A DNA stretch of 62,929 bases from NCBI RefSeq assembly GCF_009711225.1, contig NZ_WMIE01000021.1:1-62929 (forward strand), read 5' to 3'. Position 1 is the stretch's first letter, and every line of letters begins with the position of its first letter. The notes beneath the pieces are model-generated. The model had not been told where the DNA came from. It made no database searches and was given only the letters and a program-made list of their open reading frames with translations. The translations under genes were made by a program, and so were the position numbers. The stretch is from Paracoccus aestuariivivens. Lineage in GTDB: Bacteria > Pseudomonadota > Alphaproteobacteria > Rhodobacterales > Rhodobacteraceae. Below, in pieces: positions 1-8,595 of the stretch.

Positions 1-689
1 GCAAGATACGGGCTCATCTCCGGGCGCTTTGCTCTCTATTCCTTAAGCTGGGTGCGACGACCATCCGGGATGCAAACAGACGTCAGGGTGCATTGGCACT
101 CGCCTGAAACGGTTGTTCAGAGCGGACTAATCAGCTATGACCTGCCGCTGCGGATTGGTTCGAGGCAACCGGCAACCGCGGCCGCAATCTGGGCATGGTC
201 TCAGGTGGGTCTCTAGACGTTTCTCGAATAACATCCAGCACGGGCGATGATCGCGACCATGAACGTGTAAGCCATCATCGCCGACGCCTGGCAATTGTCG
301 TCACGGGAAATCGTCAAAATATAAGCTATTTTTATATTTAAGCCATCGATACTAAATTCATTGGATTGCCCTAGTGGATCCCGACTTTGTCCTCCCTTCG
401 CATATTTCGTGTTGTTCCGGCCGAAGGCAGAAGATTTGTCCGTCAGCGTAACAAGATTTAGGCCCGGGCGGTCGGGCTACCAGATCTGTCGGGCTGTCAG
501 TTGTTGAACACGATTCGCTGAAAAGGTCAGATCAACGCGATGGCGGTCCTACCCGAGTCAGGCGATTCACATCGCTTCCAGCACCACCGCCAGTTTCGAA
601 GTGCTTTAGCATTGACGTTATCACGGTTCAGTCGGGTGTTTTTCGCGGTAGAATCCGGATCAAGATCCATGGTAACGTCAGGTTATCCT
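1..689. other. Left edge, no recognisable gene
   Basis: I see no convincing coding frame, RNA gene or repeat in this stretch. Stops are frequent in all frames, and parts are more AT-rich than the core (for example around 315-360 and 700-720). It lies upstream of a run of broken genes, so it is probably eroded intergenic or former coding DNA. Confidence 0.5.
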
Positions 690-1250
690 GTGTTTGTTAT
701 TCAAGATCTCTTTTTTTGACGGCCGAGCTCGCGCGGCATCTCCGGATCGTTGACTGTCGGGAGGAGTTCACGCCCGTTTTTGGCCCCGTCATTGACCCCG
801 AAGGCGGCGCACCATGCATCTAGAGATTTGGGCTATGCGGGCTTGCGTCTGCCGCAAGACTTTGTGCGAATCTGCGCGAGCCGCCGAGACTGTGAGCGGG
901 TCCAGATACATGTTGGGCTAGTCGCCAATCCATCATCGCCTATAGGTTCATCACTGTTACACAGGCCGCAACCATGGTCTCTTGGCGGCTCTCGGACGCG
1001 AGACATGGCCACCGCTGCCGGTCAGGGTGATCTCAAATTCGTCCTCGGCGGACATGAAAGGCGCGGGCGTCGCGCAGAACCGGCCAACGGCCGCGCCGGG
1101 GTTGTCGTTATGGCCGTAGACCCCGCCTAAGCGAATGCGTTCCTGTGTAGTCTGTCTCCTGAATTGCGAGCGCGCCCGTGGGCAAGTCCTTGGGGTCTGG
1201 CAAAAGAAACGTACGGTCTTCTCGAGGCCGCCCTTATCCGCAATCAATCT
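690..1250 (-). pseudogene. M20D amidohydrolase (hippurate-hydrolase type) relic
   Basis: The minus strand encodes pieces of an M20D metallopeptidase/amidohydrolase. One frame carries YGHNDNPGAAVG, then EFEITLTGSGGH near 1040-1005. These match the family's 'HN.PG..G' metal-site segment and the 'DxFEI...GxGGHA' lid region. A second piece near 753-735 reads LPTVNDPEMPR, resembling the conserved 'P.TVNDPE' segment of the C-terminal catalytic half. The pieces are in different frames and closer together than in an intact protein of about 390 residues, so the gene carries frameshifts and an internal deletion. Intact relatives hydrolyse N-acyl amino acids; this copy cannot be functional. Family assignment is from motif memory. 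Confidence 0.55.
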
Positions 1251-1288
1251 AATCTTGTTGATGTCACCCTAGAGCTGATCCGGGCTGA

Positions 1289-1905
1289 TGTTTGATTTCC
1301 ACTGGGTTTTGACCCATGCGTCCGTTCCTCAGCACGATGATCTGCGGGGGCATTGGCGTGTTCCTTATGGGACTTTTGAAAGTCATCTTGCGGATGGCGC
1401 TGCACGAGAAGTTGCCGATCCGCGAGATAGCCGGACGGACAAGCCTATCTAGGAGTGAGGCGTGATCCGCCATCGGCCCGAGGCACGCCGAACCATAAAT
1501 AAGTATCTGAACGCGGGTGCGATCGAGCCTAAGTTCTCCGTGCCCTATCGCCCGAGTAAGCTCGATCCGTTCGTCGATAAGCTCGCGGCGTGATTGCAGA
1601 TAGAAGCAACCAAGTCGCGCAAGCAGCGCCTGACCTTGAAGCAGTTACACACCGAGCTTGTCGTGCTCGGCCATACCGGTTCCTACAATAGTGCCGCTGC
1701 CTTTGCCTGGGACGAGCGTGTCGACCGGCAACGCGCGTAGCAGATCAGGGGGCGCGGCACTTTCGTGACGTTGGCCTTCCGCCCTGGCAAATCCTTCCAG
1801 GTCGATTGGGGCGAGGACTACGTGATGCTGGACGGAAAACGCGACCCCGCTGCAAGTCGCCCTTCATCTCGGCTATCGCACGGCCGTGCGCTTCTCCCCA
1901 ACCTT
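1289..1905 (+). mobile_element. istA: IS21-family left end with broken istA
   Basis: An IS21-type terminus (TTTGATTTCCAC, 1291-1302) precedes a decayed istA starting about 1367 (MGLLKVILRMALHEKLPIRE). The helix-turn-helix 'GLSR..' is split by about 36 extra bases with in-frame stops near 1462 and 1495. Recognisable IstA then follows as three frame blocks: KYLNAGAIEPKFSVPYRPSK, KSRKQRLTLKQLHTELVVLG, and FRPGKSFQVDWGEDYVMLDG near 1780-1835, the last being the start of the DDE integrase core. Stops also fall at about 1590 and 1738. The frame shifts again after 1840 and IstA similarity ends near 1905, where the IS3 relic begins. IstA normally works with the ATPase IstB, which is absent here. Confidence 0.75.
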
Positions 1906-1937
1906 GGACCGCCGGCTACTGGAGTTTTCCGGCTTGG

Positions 1938-2413
1938 TCATGGCGACGAACTGGCTGCGCCGCCGGGGCAATGCGGGGCGATCGGGACGCTATATAGGAT
2001 TGCGCTGTGGGGTCGGTCTTCGTTGTAGTGTCGACGCGAAACCTCCAGTCTTTCCGGTGCATCCGCAAGGCTCATGAACCAGTGCGCGCTCAGGCATGCG
2101 GACCGGAGCTTGCTGTTGAACGCCTTGACGAAGCCGTTGTCCGTGGGCTTGCCGGGGCGCGAGGAACCCAGCGTGACATCGTTGGCATAAGCCCACAGGT
2201 CAAGGTCGCGCGAGATGGACTCGCTGCCGTTGTCGACCCGGATGGTTCTGGGTAGCCGAATTGGGCACCGACCCGTTCCAAGGTCTGGACGACATCTTCG
2301 CCGCGGTAGGTGAAGCGGGGATCGGCAACCGGACAGAAGCGGGAATGCGTGTCCACGATAGTCAGGATCCGCAGCTTGGTGCCTAGGGCCAGTTGGTCAT
2401 GGACAAAATCCAT
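1938..2413 (-). pseudogene. IS3-family orfB (DDE integrase) relic
   Basis: Read on the minus strand this is the C-terminal half of an IS3-family (IS407-like) OrfB transposase. It begins MDFVHDQLALGTKLRILTIV (catalytic D region) and passes through FTYRGEDVVQTLERV and VGAQFGYPE. After a frameshift near 2245 it continues as LWAYAND, SSRPGKPTDNGFVKAFNSKL and RRHYNEDRPHSAI. It ends with PGGAASSSP and a stop at 1938-1940. The DDE residues are therefore split between frames and the N-terminus and orfA are missing. The 5' edge coincides with the terminal repeat of the IS5-type element at 2416, suggesting that insertion truncated it. The 3' edge lies where the IS21 istA relic stops, suggesting the IS3 element had entered istA. 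Confidence 0.8.
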
Positions 2414-2415
2414 GG

Positions 2416-3821
2416 CCTAACACGTTGCTGAAAGACGCCGGGGTCGACGCTGGACGCAGAACATGATTCACGGTTCCTGCAGGACGAGAGGGAAAGTGGA
2501 TGCGGGGATCGGGCGAGGCGAGCGGTTCGCTTTTCAGCTATGTTGACCTTGAGCAGCGCATCCCTGCCCGGCATCCGTTGCGCAAGATCCAACAGGTGGT
2601 GAATGACGCGCTCGTTAGCCTCGATGGTGAATTCGATCGGCTTTATGCCATGGGCGATCGCCCCTCGATTGCACCTGAACGTCTGATCCGGGCCATCCTG
2701 CTGCAAATCCTGTTCTCGATCCGCTCCGAGCGGCAACTGATGGAACAGATGCAGTATAACCTGTTGTTCCGCTGGTTCGTCGGCCTCGGGATCGATGATC
2801 CAGTCTGGGTCCCGACGGTCTTCACCAAGAACCGCGACCGGCTGCTGACGATCGAGATGTCCCGCAAGGTAATGGCGGCAATCCTTGCGCATCGCGACGT
2901 GGCACCGCTTTTGTCGGACGAGCATTTCTCGGTCGATGGCACACTCATCAAGGCCTGGGCGTCGACGAAAAGCTTCCGACCGAAGTCGGCGACGACCCCG
3001 CCTGACGATGACGGTGGATCCGGAAAGCCGCCACCCTCAATGCCGATCGACCCTCAAACCCACGAACCGTCCAATCCAGAGCTCACCCAGATGACCACGC
3101 CGAAGCCTGAAACCGGAAAGGCCGGAGAAAACTTCCGGGGCGAAAAGCGCTCGAATGCGACCCACGCATCGGTCACGGATCCGGAGGCGCGGCTCTACAA
3201 AAAATCCCCCGGTGCCGGCGCCGTCCTCTGCTTCATGGGGCATACGTTGATGGAGAACCGGCATGGCTTCGTGGTGCAGGCCGACCTGATTCAGGCGGAC
3301 GGGCATGCCGAGCGGAAGGCGGCTCTCGACATGCTTCACCGCCACGCGCCCGGCTCGACGAAGCGGCTGACGCTCGGCGCCGAGTTGCCAGCGGATGCGC
3401 CATCGGTCCGAGCACCGATGGCGACGCTTATGACACCCGTGATTTCGTCAAGGAATTGCGGCAGGCCTGTGTCACACCGCATGTGGCGTGAGACAGGCGA
3501 AATTCTCAGCGATCGACGGCCGAACTACCCGTCATGCAGGTTACGCGATCTCGCAGCGGTGCCGAAAAAAGATCGAGGAGCCATTCGGATGGGCCAAGAC
3601 GGTGGGGCCAATGGCACAAACCATGCTGCGAGGCGTCAAACGGATTGCTGCCCAGTTCACGCTGACCATGGCAGCCTGCAATCTTGCGCGCCTGCCCAGA
3701 TTGCTCGCTTCATAAGGCGAAGCCCGCCACTGCGGCGGGCCAAATGTCGGGTGCGGCAGCCCTCACTGGCTATTGAAGAACAATCTTTCACCTGCCGCGC
3801 GTTTTTCAGCGGCGTGCTAGG
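2416..3821 (+). mobile_element. IS5-family element, decayed, with imperfect terminal repeats
   Basis: Imperfect inverted repeats bracket this unit: 2416-2438 on the left and 3799-3821 on the right, 19 of 23 positions matching when one is reverse-complemented. Both outer ends carry a CTAA/CTAG tetranucleotide; CTA-type target duplication is common for IS5-group elements, so part of the repeat may be target DNA. The single transposase gene inside is frameshifted. The element abuts the truncated IS3 orfB relic on its left, consistent with insertion into it, but I could not find the matching remainder of orfB on the right. Confidence 0.7.
2500..3715 (+). pseudogene. IS5-family DDE transposase, frameshifted
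   Basis: The first ~290 codons form an open IS5-type transposase beginning MRGSGEASGSLFSYVDLE. They include the N-terminal DUF772-type region (IRAILLQILFSIRSERQL, FRWFVGLGIDDPVWVPTVFT), the first catalytic Asp in EHFSVDGTLIKAWAS, and MGHTLMENRHGF. Near 3370 the frame slips. GDAYDTRDFVKELRQACVTP continues in another frame and hits a stop at about 3490. The rest (IDGRTTRHAGY, KKIEEPFGWAKT with the catalytic Glu, FTLTMAACNLARLPRLL) is in a third frame ending at 3715. With at least two frameshifts it cannot make one protein; members transpose by a cut-and-paste DDE reaction when intact. Confidence 0.85.
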
Positions 3822-4276
3822 GTGAGGGAAGCCAAACCGCTCCCGAAAAGCGATGACGCGAAAATCGGGGAGCTTTGGTTTCATGCAAAGGGGAGACCGC
3901 ATCAATCAGGGTCATATCTTGATGGGACATTCGCTGCCGCATACCTCGAAGGTCAGCTTTTGGGCCGAACATTGCGAGGAAACGCCGCGATGTCGAGCCG
4001 CAAGCGAGTGTCGCCTATGTGGCTAAAGCGACTGAGTGAGTGCGACCACTGTTGGCGCAATGCATGCTTGTCGCGGATAATATGCCACCACTCATGAGCG
4101 AACGAACCCGGGGCGCGGCGACGCAGCCTAGTGGGTGGCGGAAAGGCATCTGGTGATGGCGTCGTCGTCTCGCCCACTACGCGGATCGAATAGCGCACAG
4201 CCAGGGTGATACACTCGGTGAAACCGGACCCGCCTGACGGGGTGTCAGGCAAAAGATCGGCAGGCCCGAAAAATGA
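3822..4276. other. No identifiable gene between the IS relics and the NDUFS4-like gene
   Basis: No frame here gives a protein I recognise. A minus-strand open frame (3953-4312) contains SFAHEWWHII, an HExxH-like string reminiscent of the 'AHEWFHALD' motif of large polyvalent phage/plasmid proteins. It has no other support and may be chance. The stretch is the transition from IS debris to the conserved core. Confidence 0.4.
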
Positions 4277-4303
4277 CATGACCGCCCAAAAGGGGCGGTC
4301 ATG
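4277..4303 (-). terminator. Likely terminator of the NDUFS4-like gene
   Basis: This is a perfect 11-bp stem (4277-4287 with 4293-4303) around a 5-nt loop, 84 nt past the minus-strand stop codon of the NDUFS4-like gene. Reading the minus strand, a short T-run follows within 5 nt (complement of the A-run at 4269-4273), as expected for factor-independent termination. Confidence 0.6.
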
Positions 4304-4386
4304 CAAATTCAATGGCTTGTGGAATCTTTGCGCCGAACCGTTCGTAACTTAACCGATTTGGCGGTAACTTTGGTCCGATTGACAGA

Positions 4387-4698
4387 TCAGTGCGACCAGG
4401 GCTCGCGGCGGTCGGTGGCGAAGTTTTCGCCGTAGCCGCGCGGGCGAACGTTGACGGCGCGGGATTGCGGCTCGATCACTTCGAAATCCAGCCCCTTTTC
4501 GCGGGCGTAATCCTCGGCCTGCTCGCGGGTCTCGAAGCGCAGGCGGACCTGACTTTGGGTGTCGTCGCTGCTGGTCCAGCCCATCAAGGGATCGATTTCG
4601 CGCGTGTCTGCCGCCGGAAAGTCCAGAACCCAGTTTTTCGTGCGGGCGGTGCCCGACTGCATGGCGTTACGTGCAGGCTTGTAGATACGGACTCGCAT
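4387..4698 (-). CDS. ETC complex I subunit, NDUFS4-like
   Basis: This 103-residue protein has the NDUFS4/ETC_C1 signature: MRVRIYKPARNAMQSGT at the start, WVLDF near residue 23, then MGWTSSDDT and VRLRFETREQAEDYAREKG, ending in a positively charged tail. It is the alphaproteobacterial homologue of the mitochondrial 18-kDa (AQDQ) accessory subunit. It stabilises the NADH-binding arm of NADH:quinone oxidoreductase on the inner face of the cytoplasmic membrane. Length is typical for bacterial members. It is divergent from uvrB (149 nt apart) and stands alone, away from any nuo operon. A hairpin terminator lies downstream. The NDUFA12 homologue, another accessory subunit, is elsewhere in this window (45066-45440). 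Confidence 0.9.
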   Translation of the reverse strand: MRVRIYKPARNAMQSGTARTKNWVLDFPAADTREIDPLMGWTSSDDTQSQVRLRFETREQAEDYAREKGLDFEVIEPQSRAVNVRPRGYGENFATDRREPWSH

Positions 4699-4847
4699 TG
4701 GCGGGAAACCTCAGTTCTTGCTTGCGGGTCTTATCCACCAACAGGCGGACAGGATCAAGATCCGGCGCTCCTCGATGCGAATTCTGCCGGCAAGACTTGC
4801 ATCTGCGCCAAACCATGCCAGATTCCGACGGGAACAAAGGTGAAACC

Positions 4848-7034
4848 ATGGGTCACAACAATACCAACGCTCCGGTCGCGCGCTTTGCTGAAGTCACCCG
4901 ACCAAAGCTTGAAGGCGGGCGGCGTTTCGTCATGCAATCCGAGTTCCAGCCAGCCGGCGACCAGCCGACGGCGATTGTCGAGCTATCGCAAGGCATCCGG
5001 GACGGAGAACGTGATCAGGTGCTGCTGGGTGCGACCGGTACCGGCAAGACCTTTACCATGGCGAAGGTCATCGAGGAAACCCAGCGGCCCGCGATTATCC
5101 TTGCCCCGAACAAGACCCTCGCGGCCCAGCTTTACGGCGAGTTCAAAGGCTTTTTCCCCGACAACGCCGTCGAGTATTTCGTCAGCTATTACGACTATTA
5201 CCAGCCCGAGGCCTATGTCGCCCGCTCGGACACCTATATCGAGAAAGAATCCCAGATCAACGAAGCCATCGACCGGATGCGCCACTCTGCCACCCGGGCG
5301 CTGCTTGAGCGCGATGACGTGATCATCGTGGCTTCGGTCAGTTGCATCTACGGTATCGGTTCGGCGGAAACCTACTCGGCGATGACGCAGGACATGATCG
5401 TCGGCGAGATGTACGACCAGCGCGAGTTTCTTTCCGAGTTGGTCGCGCAGCAATACCGCCGCCTGGACGCTGCTTTCCAGCGTGGCGGGTTCCGCGTGCG
5501 TGGCGATGTCGTCGAAGTCTGGCCCGCCCACCTTGAAGATCGCGCGTGGCGCTTCGATTTCTTCGGGAACGAGTTGGAAACGATCACTGAATTCGACCCG
5601 CTGACCGGCCAGAAAACCGACACCTTCAAGCAGATCCGCATCTATGCCAACAGCCACTACGTCACCCCTCGCCCAACAATGCAGCAGGCAATCAAAGGGA
5701 TACGGGCAGAACTTCAAACCCGTCTCAAGCAGTTCAACGACGAAGGGAAACTGCTGGAAGCGCAGCGGCTTGAGCAGCGGACCAATTTCGACCTCGAAAT
5801 GCTGGAAGCCACGGGCGTCTGCAACGGCATCGAAAACTATTCGCGCTTCCTGACCGGTCGCGCACCGGGCGAGCCTCCGCCAACGCTGTTCGAGTTCATC
5901 CCCGACAATGCCATCGTCTTTGCCGATGAATCCCATGTCAGCGTTCCGCAGATCGGCGGGATGTATCGCGGCGACTTCAGGCGCAAGATGACGCTGGCCG
6001 AGCATGGCTTCCGCCTGCCGTCATGCATGGACAACCGTCCGCTGAAATTCGAGGAATGGGATGCGATGCGCCCGCAATCGGTCTTTGTCAGTGCCACTCC
6101 AGCGCATTGGGAAATGGACCAGACCGGCGGCGTGTTCACCGAGCAGGTCATCCGTCCCACCGGCCTGTTGGACCCCGTGATCGAGATCCGCCCCGTGGAG
6201 ATGCAGGTTGACGACCTGTTGGACGAAATCCGCCGTGTCGCGGCCCAAGGCTATCGCTCGCTGGTCACGACCCTGACCAAGCGCATGGCCGAGGATCTCA
6301 CCGAATATCTACACGAACAGGGCATTCGCATCCGATACATGCATAGCGACATCGACACGATCGAGCGGATCGAGATCCTGCGCGATCTGCGGCTGGGCGC
6401 CTTCGATGTTCTCGTGGGCATCAACCTGCTTCGCGAGGGTCTTGATATTCCCGAATGCGGTCTGGTCGCAATTCTTGACGCCGACAAGGAAGGGTTCCTG
6501 CGGTCCGAAACCTCACTGATCCAGACGATTGGCCGCGCCGCTCGTAACGCCGATGGCCGCGTCATCATGTATGCCGACCGGATCACCGGCAGCATGGAGC
6601 GCGCCATGGCCGAGACAGAGCGTCGGCGCCAGAAGCAGATCGCCTATAACGAGGCCCACGGCATTACGCCGCAGACGGTGCGCAAGAATGTCGAGGATGT
6701 TCTGGCGGGACTGTGGCAGGGCGATACCGATCAATCGCGGATCACCGCCAAGGTCGACAAACCACTTGTCGGCTCGAATCTGGCGGCTCATCTGGAGGCC
6801 TTGCGCGTACAGATGCGGAAAGCTGCGGAGAATCTGGAATTCGAGGACGCGGCCCGCTTGCGCGACGAGGTGAGGCGGCTCGAGGCCGTCGATCTGGCCA
6901 TATCCGATGATCCCATGGCGCGGCAGTCTGCAATCGAGGAGGCCGCAGAACAGGCGGTCAAGGCGTCAGGCCGATCGACGGCCGGCCGGGCCGGACAGAG
7001 AGGCGGCAACAAAAGATCGAAGCGATCTCGTTAG
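4848..7034 (+). CDS. uvrB: UvrABC excinuclease subunit B
   Basis: UvrB is the damage-verifying DNA helicase-like subunit of nucleotide excision repair; it is loaded by UvrA and recruits UvrC. Of 728 residues, Walker A GATGTGKT is at about 61-68, the beta-hairpin YYDYYQPEAY at about 114-123 (it inserts between strands), and the DE(S)H helicase motif near 360. The C-terminal helicase half has SLIQTIGRAARN, and a UVR domain for UvrC contact spans about 643-678 (EFEDAARLRDEVRRLE). The ATG at 4848 is chosen because AAAGGTG lies just upstream and homology begins there. An in-frame ATG at 4815 lacks a ribosome site. The tail is basic (KRSKRSR). Its stop overlaps the convergent inhibitor gene by 4 nt. 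Confidence 0.97.
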   Translation: MGHNNTNAPVARFAEVTRPKLEGGRRFVMQSEFQPAGDQPTAIVELSQGIRDGERDQVLLGATGTGKTFTMAKVIEETQRPAIILAPNKTLAAQLYGEFKGFFPDNAVEYFVSYYDYYQPEAYVARSDTYIEKESQINEAIDRMRHSATRALLERDDVIIVASVSCIYGIGSAETYSAMTQDMIVGEMYDQREFLSELVAQQYRRLDAAFQRGGFRVRGDVVEVWPAHLEDRAWRFDFFGNELETITEFDPLTGQKTDTFKQIRIYANSHYVTPRPTMQQAIKGIRAELQTRLKQFNDEGKLLEAQRLEQRTNFDLEMLEATGVCNGIENYSRFLTGRAPGEPPPTLFEFIPDNAIVFADESHVSVPQIGGMYRGDFRRKMTLAEHGFRLPSCMDNRPLKFEEWDAMRPQSVFVSATPAHWEMDQTGGVFTEQVIRPTGLLDPVIEIRPVEMQVDDLLDEIRRVAAQGYRSLVTTLTKRMAEDLTEYLHEQGIRIRYMHSDIDTIERIEILRDLRLGAFDVLVGINLLREGLDIPECGLVAILDADKEGFLRSETSLIQTIGRAARNADGRVIMYADRITGSMERAMAETERRRQKQIAYNEAHGITPQTVRKNVEDVLAGLWQGDTDQSRITAKVDKPLVGSNLAAHLEALRVQMRKAAENLEFEDAARLRDEVRRLEAVDLAISDDPMARQSAIEEAAEQAVKASGRSTAGRAGQRGGNKRSKRSR

Positions 7035-7324
7035 CCGCAGCTCACGCGGACCAGCTTACCGGACTTGTCATGTTCGAAATTCAGCCGCTTGCTGTTGTAA
7101 TCCATCGTGACCGGATCGCCCGTGGTGTATTTGCGATAGGCCGCGTTGGCGGGAACAGAAATCACCGGTGCGGTCTGGCCTATCAAAGGCACATAATTAT
7201 TCGCCCCGCAGGTATCGTCCGCCAAACGGGGCGGAGGTGCAACCTGATCGGATTCCGACGGGTCGGGTACGCAGGCAGCTAGCAGCAAAGGCAGCACGAT
7301 TACGGCAGGAATGGCGAATTGCAC
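7031..7324 (-). CDS. Peptidase inhibitor I78-family lipoprotein
   Basis: The 97-residue product starts at GTG 7324, preceded by a good AGGAG box; in-frame upstream codons look non-coding. The N-terminus is a lipoprotein signal with lipobox LAAC, putting the lipidated Cys at residue 18. The mature part has the I78 core: LIGQTAPVI followed by DPVTMDYNSKRLNFEHD and VRVSCG, with two Cys positioned for a disulfide. I78 proteins are small inhibitors of serine proteases named from a fungal elastase inhibitor; the bacterial role is usually untested. The stop overlaps uvrB convergently. A parA-like gene lies 108 nt upstream on the same strand. Confidence 0.8.
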   Translation of the reverse strand: MQFAIPAVIVLPLLLAACVPDPSESDQVAPPPRLADDTCGANNYVPLIGQTAPVISVPANAAYRKYTTGDPVTMDYNSKRLNFEHDKSGKLVRVSCG

Positions 7325-7432
7325 GAACGATTCTCCTTTTGTCGGAATCGTGGTGCAACGTGTCGGTTGTGAAAAAGTTTCTGGACGAATTCCTGCGCGC
7401 CAGAAAAGCAGCGGAAACCCGCACAACCGTCG

Positions 7433-8068
7433 CTACGAGATCCGCGACAGGACTTCATCGGCCAAGGCCTCGATCTCGCCCCGCGCGGCGACATTTCGCG
7501 AGGTGTCGGCCGCGCTTAAGCCGATGCCCAGCGTCTCGGCAAAGGCCACGCGGTTCGCGACCTGTGCGGCTGCGACCTCGGTGCCAAGTTCGCTGGCTTT
7601 TTCCGCGATATCGGCTGCAAGGCGGGTGTTCGGGCGGGTGCGGTTCAGGACGATCAGTGTGTCGCATTTTTCGCGACGGGCAAGGTCCAGCACCCCTTCG
7701 GTGGCCCAAAGATCGACGTGACTGGCGGCGACGGGCACGACAACCAGATTAGCCACGCGCAAGGCCGGACGAAGATCGCTGTCGATTTTGGGCGGAGTGT
7801 CGATGATCACAAAGTCGAAACGCTTCTTGAGCTTCTCGGATTCGTAGCTCGCGCCCCAAGCGGAGGAGGTGCTGAATTCCAGCATGTCATCGTCGCCGAT
7901 GCGGTCAAGCCGCTCGAGAAACCAGCGGCCCATGCTGCCCTGGGGGTCAGTATCAAGCAGGGCGACGCTATGCCCCCTGCTCCGCAGCGCGATCGCCAGA
8001 TTCACGGCGATGGTGGTCTTGCCCGAGCCGCCCTTTTGCTGCGCAACCGTTATGATCCGCCCCGCCAT
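7433..8068 (-). CDS. ParA/MinD-family ATPase (orphan)
   Basis: This is a 211-residue P-loop ATPase with the deviant Walker A KGGSGKTT (residues 12-19, signature Lys present), DTDPQG at 39-44 and Walker B IIDTPP with Asp90. It then has VVPVAASHVDLWAT and RTRPNTRL, as in ParA/Soj proteins. Such proteins use ATP-dependent dimerisation on DNA or membrane to position cargo. No parB or parS-like cargo gene lies next to it, so the cargo is unknown; short orphan ParAs of this kind are common in Rhodobacteraceae. Start 8068 gives the usual short N-terminus before 'IITVAQQKGG'. An alternative ATG at 8101 adds 11 residues. I do not see a strong ribosome site for either. Confidence 0.85.
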   Translation of the reverse strand: MAGRIITVAQQKGGSGKTTIAVNLAIALRSRGHSVALLDTDPQGSMGRWFLERLDRIGDDDMLEFSTSSAWGASYESEKLKKRFDFVIIDTPPKIDSDLRPALRVANLVVVPVAASHVDLWATEGVLDLARREKCDTLIVLNRTRPNTRLAADIAEKASELGTEVAAAQVANRVAFAETLGIGLSAADTSRNVAARGEIEALADEVLSRIS

Positions 8069-8134
8069 GATCCGCCCCTGCCCCGTCGATTGACCTTTCA
8101 CTTAGACTAGGGGCAGGTCAGGCACATTGCACGA

Positions 8135-8488
8135 CTAATTCGCAGGTGCAGCATCGCTGCCGCCGCGGACGTGCCAGGTTTCGACGACGTCATACATCAC
8201 CGGCTCAAAATGGCGGCACATCGCGTGGATGGCGCGGTTCCGTTCGCGCATCTCCGAACTGCGCAGCATCGCCTGATAATCACGACGGTCGCGCCATTGC
8301 GAATAGGTGGCAATACGCGTTTGCGCGTCGTTCAGGTGTACCGCACCCGAGACATAACCCGGTTGGCGGCTGATCACTTCATTGTAAGCCGCGTTCAAGG
8401 CATCAATCACATCATGAGCCGTTCCGGGTGACACCTCGAAGGTGCAGATCACGGTCTGTCCCTGGAACTCCTTGGCGATATTCGTCAT
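8135..8488 (-). CDS. Antibiotic biosynthesis monooxygenase (ABM) domain protein
   Basis: The 117-residue single-domain protein has an ABM/dimeric alpha-beta barrel pattern: TVICTFEVSPGTAHDVIDAL, then QPGYVSGAVHLNDAQTRIATY with QWRDRRDYQAM, ending in a VVETWHV strand. Members are small homodimers. Some oxidise quinols or degrade haem, but many have no known substrate. I see no haem-binding motif that would decide. It is the last gene on the minus strand before the divergent M19 dipeptidase (107 nt away), so a shared promoter region is likely. Function beyond the fold is open. Confidence 0.75.
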   Translation of the reverse strand: MTNIAKEFQGQTVICTFEVSPGTAHDVIDALNAAYNEVISRQPGYVSGAVHLNDAQTRIATYSQWRDRRDYQAMLRSSEMRERNRAIHAMCRHFEPVMYDVVETWHVRGGSDAAPAN

Positions 8489-8595
8489 GGCTGGGTCTCC
8501 TCACCTCGCTCGGGTCCAGATTACGCCGAATTTGCCGCGGTTGAAGGTCTTTTGCATCGGGTACATGGTGCAGCCGAACTTTAGGAGACAGCCAC

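Noticed and set aside
7869..8110. Plus-strand frames inside parA that look open
   Set aside because: They are shadows of the ParA P-loop region on the minus strand.
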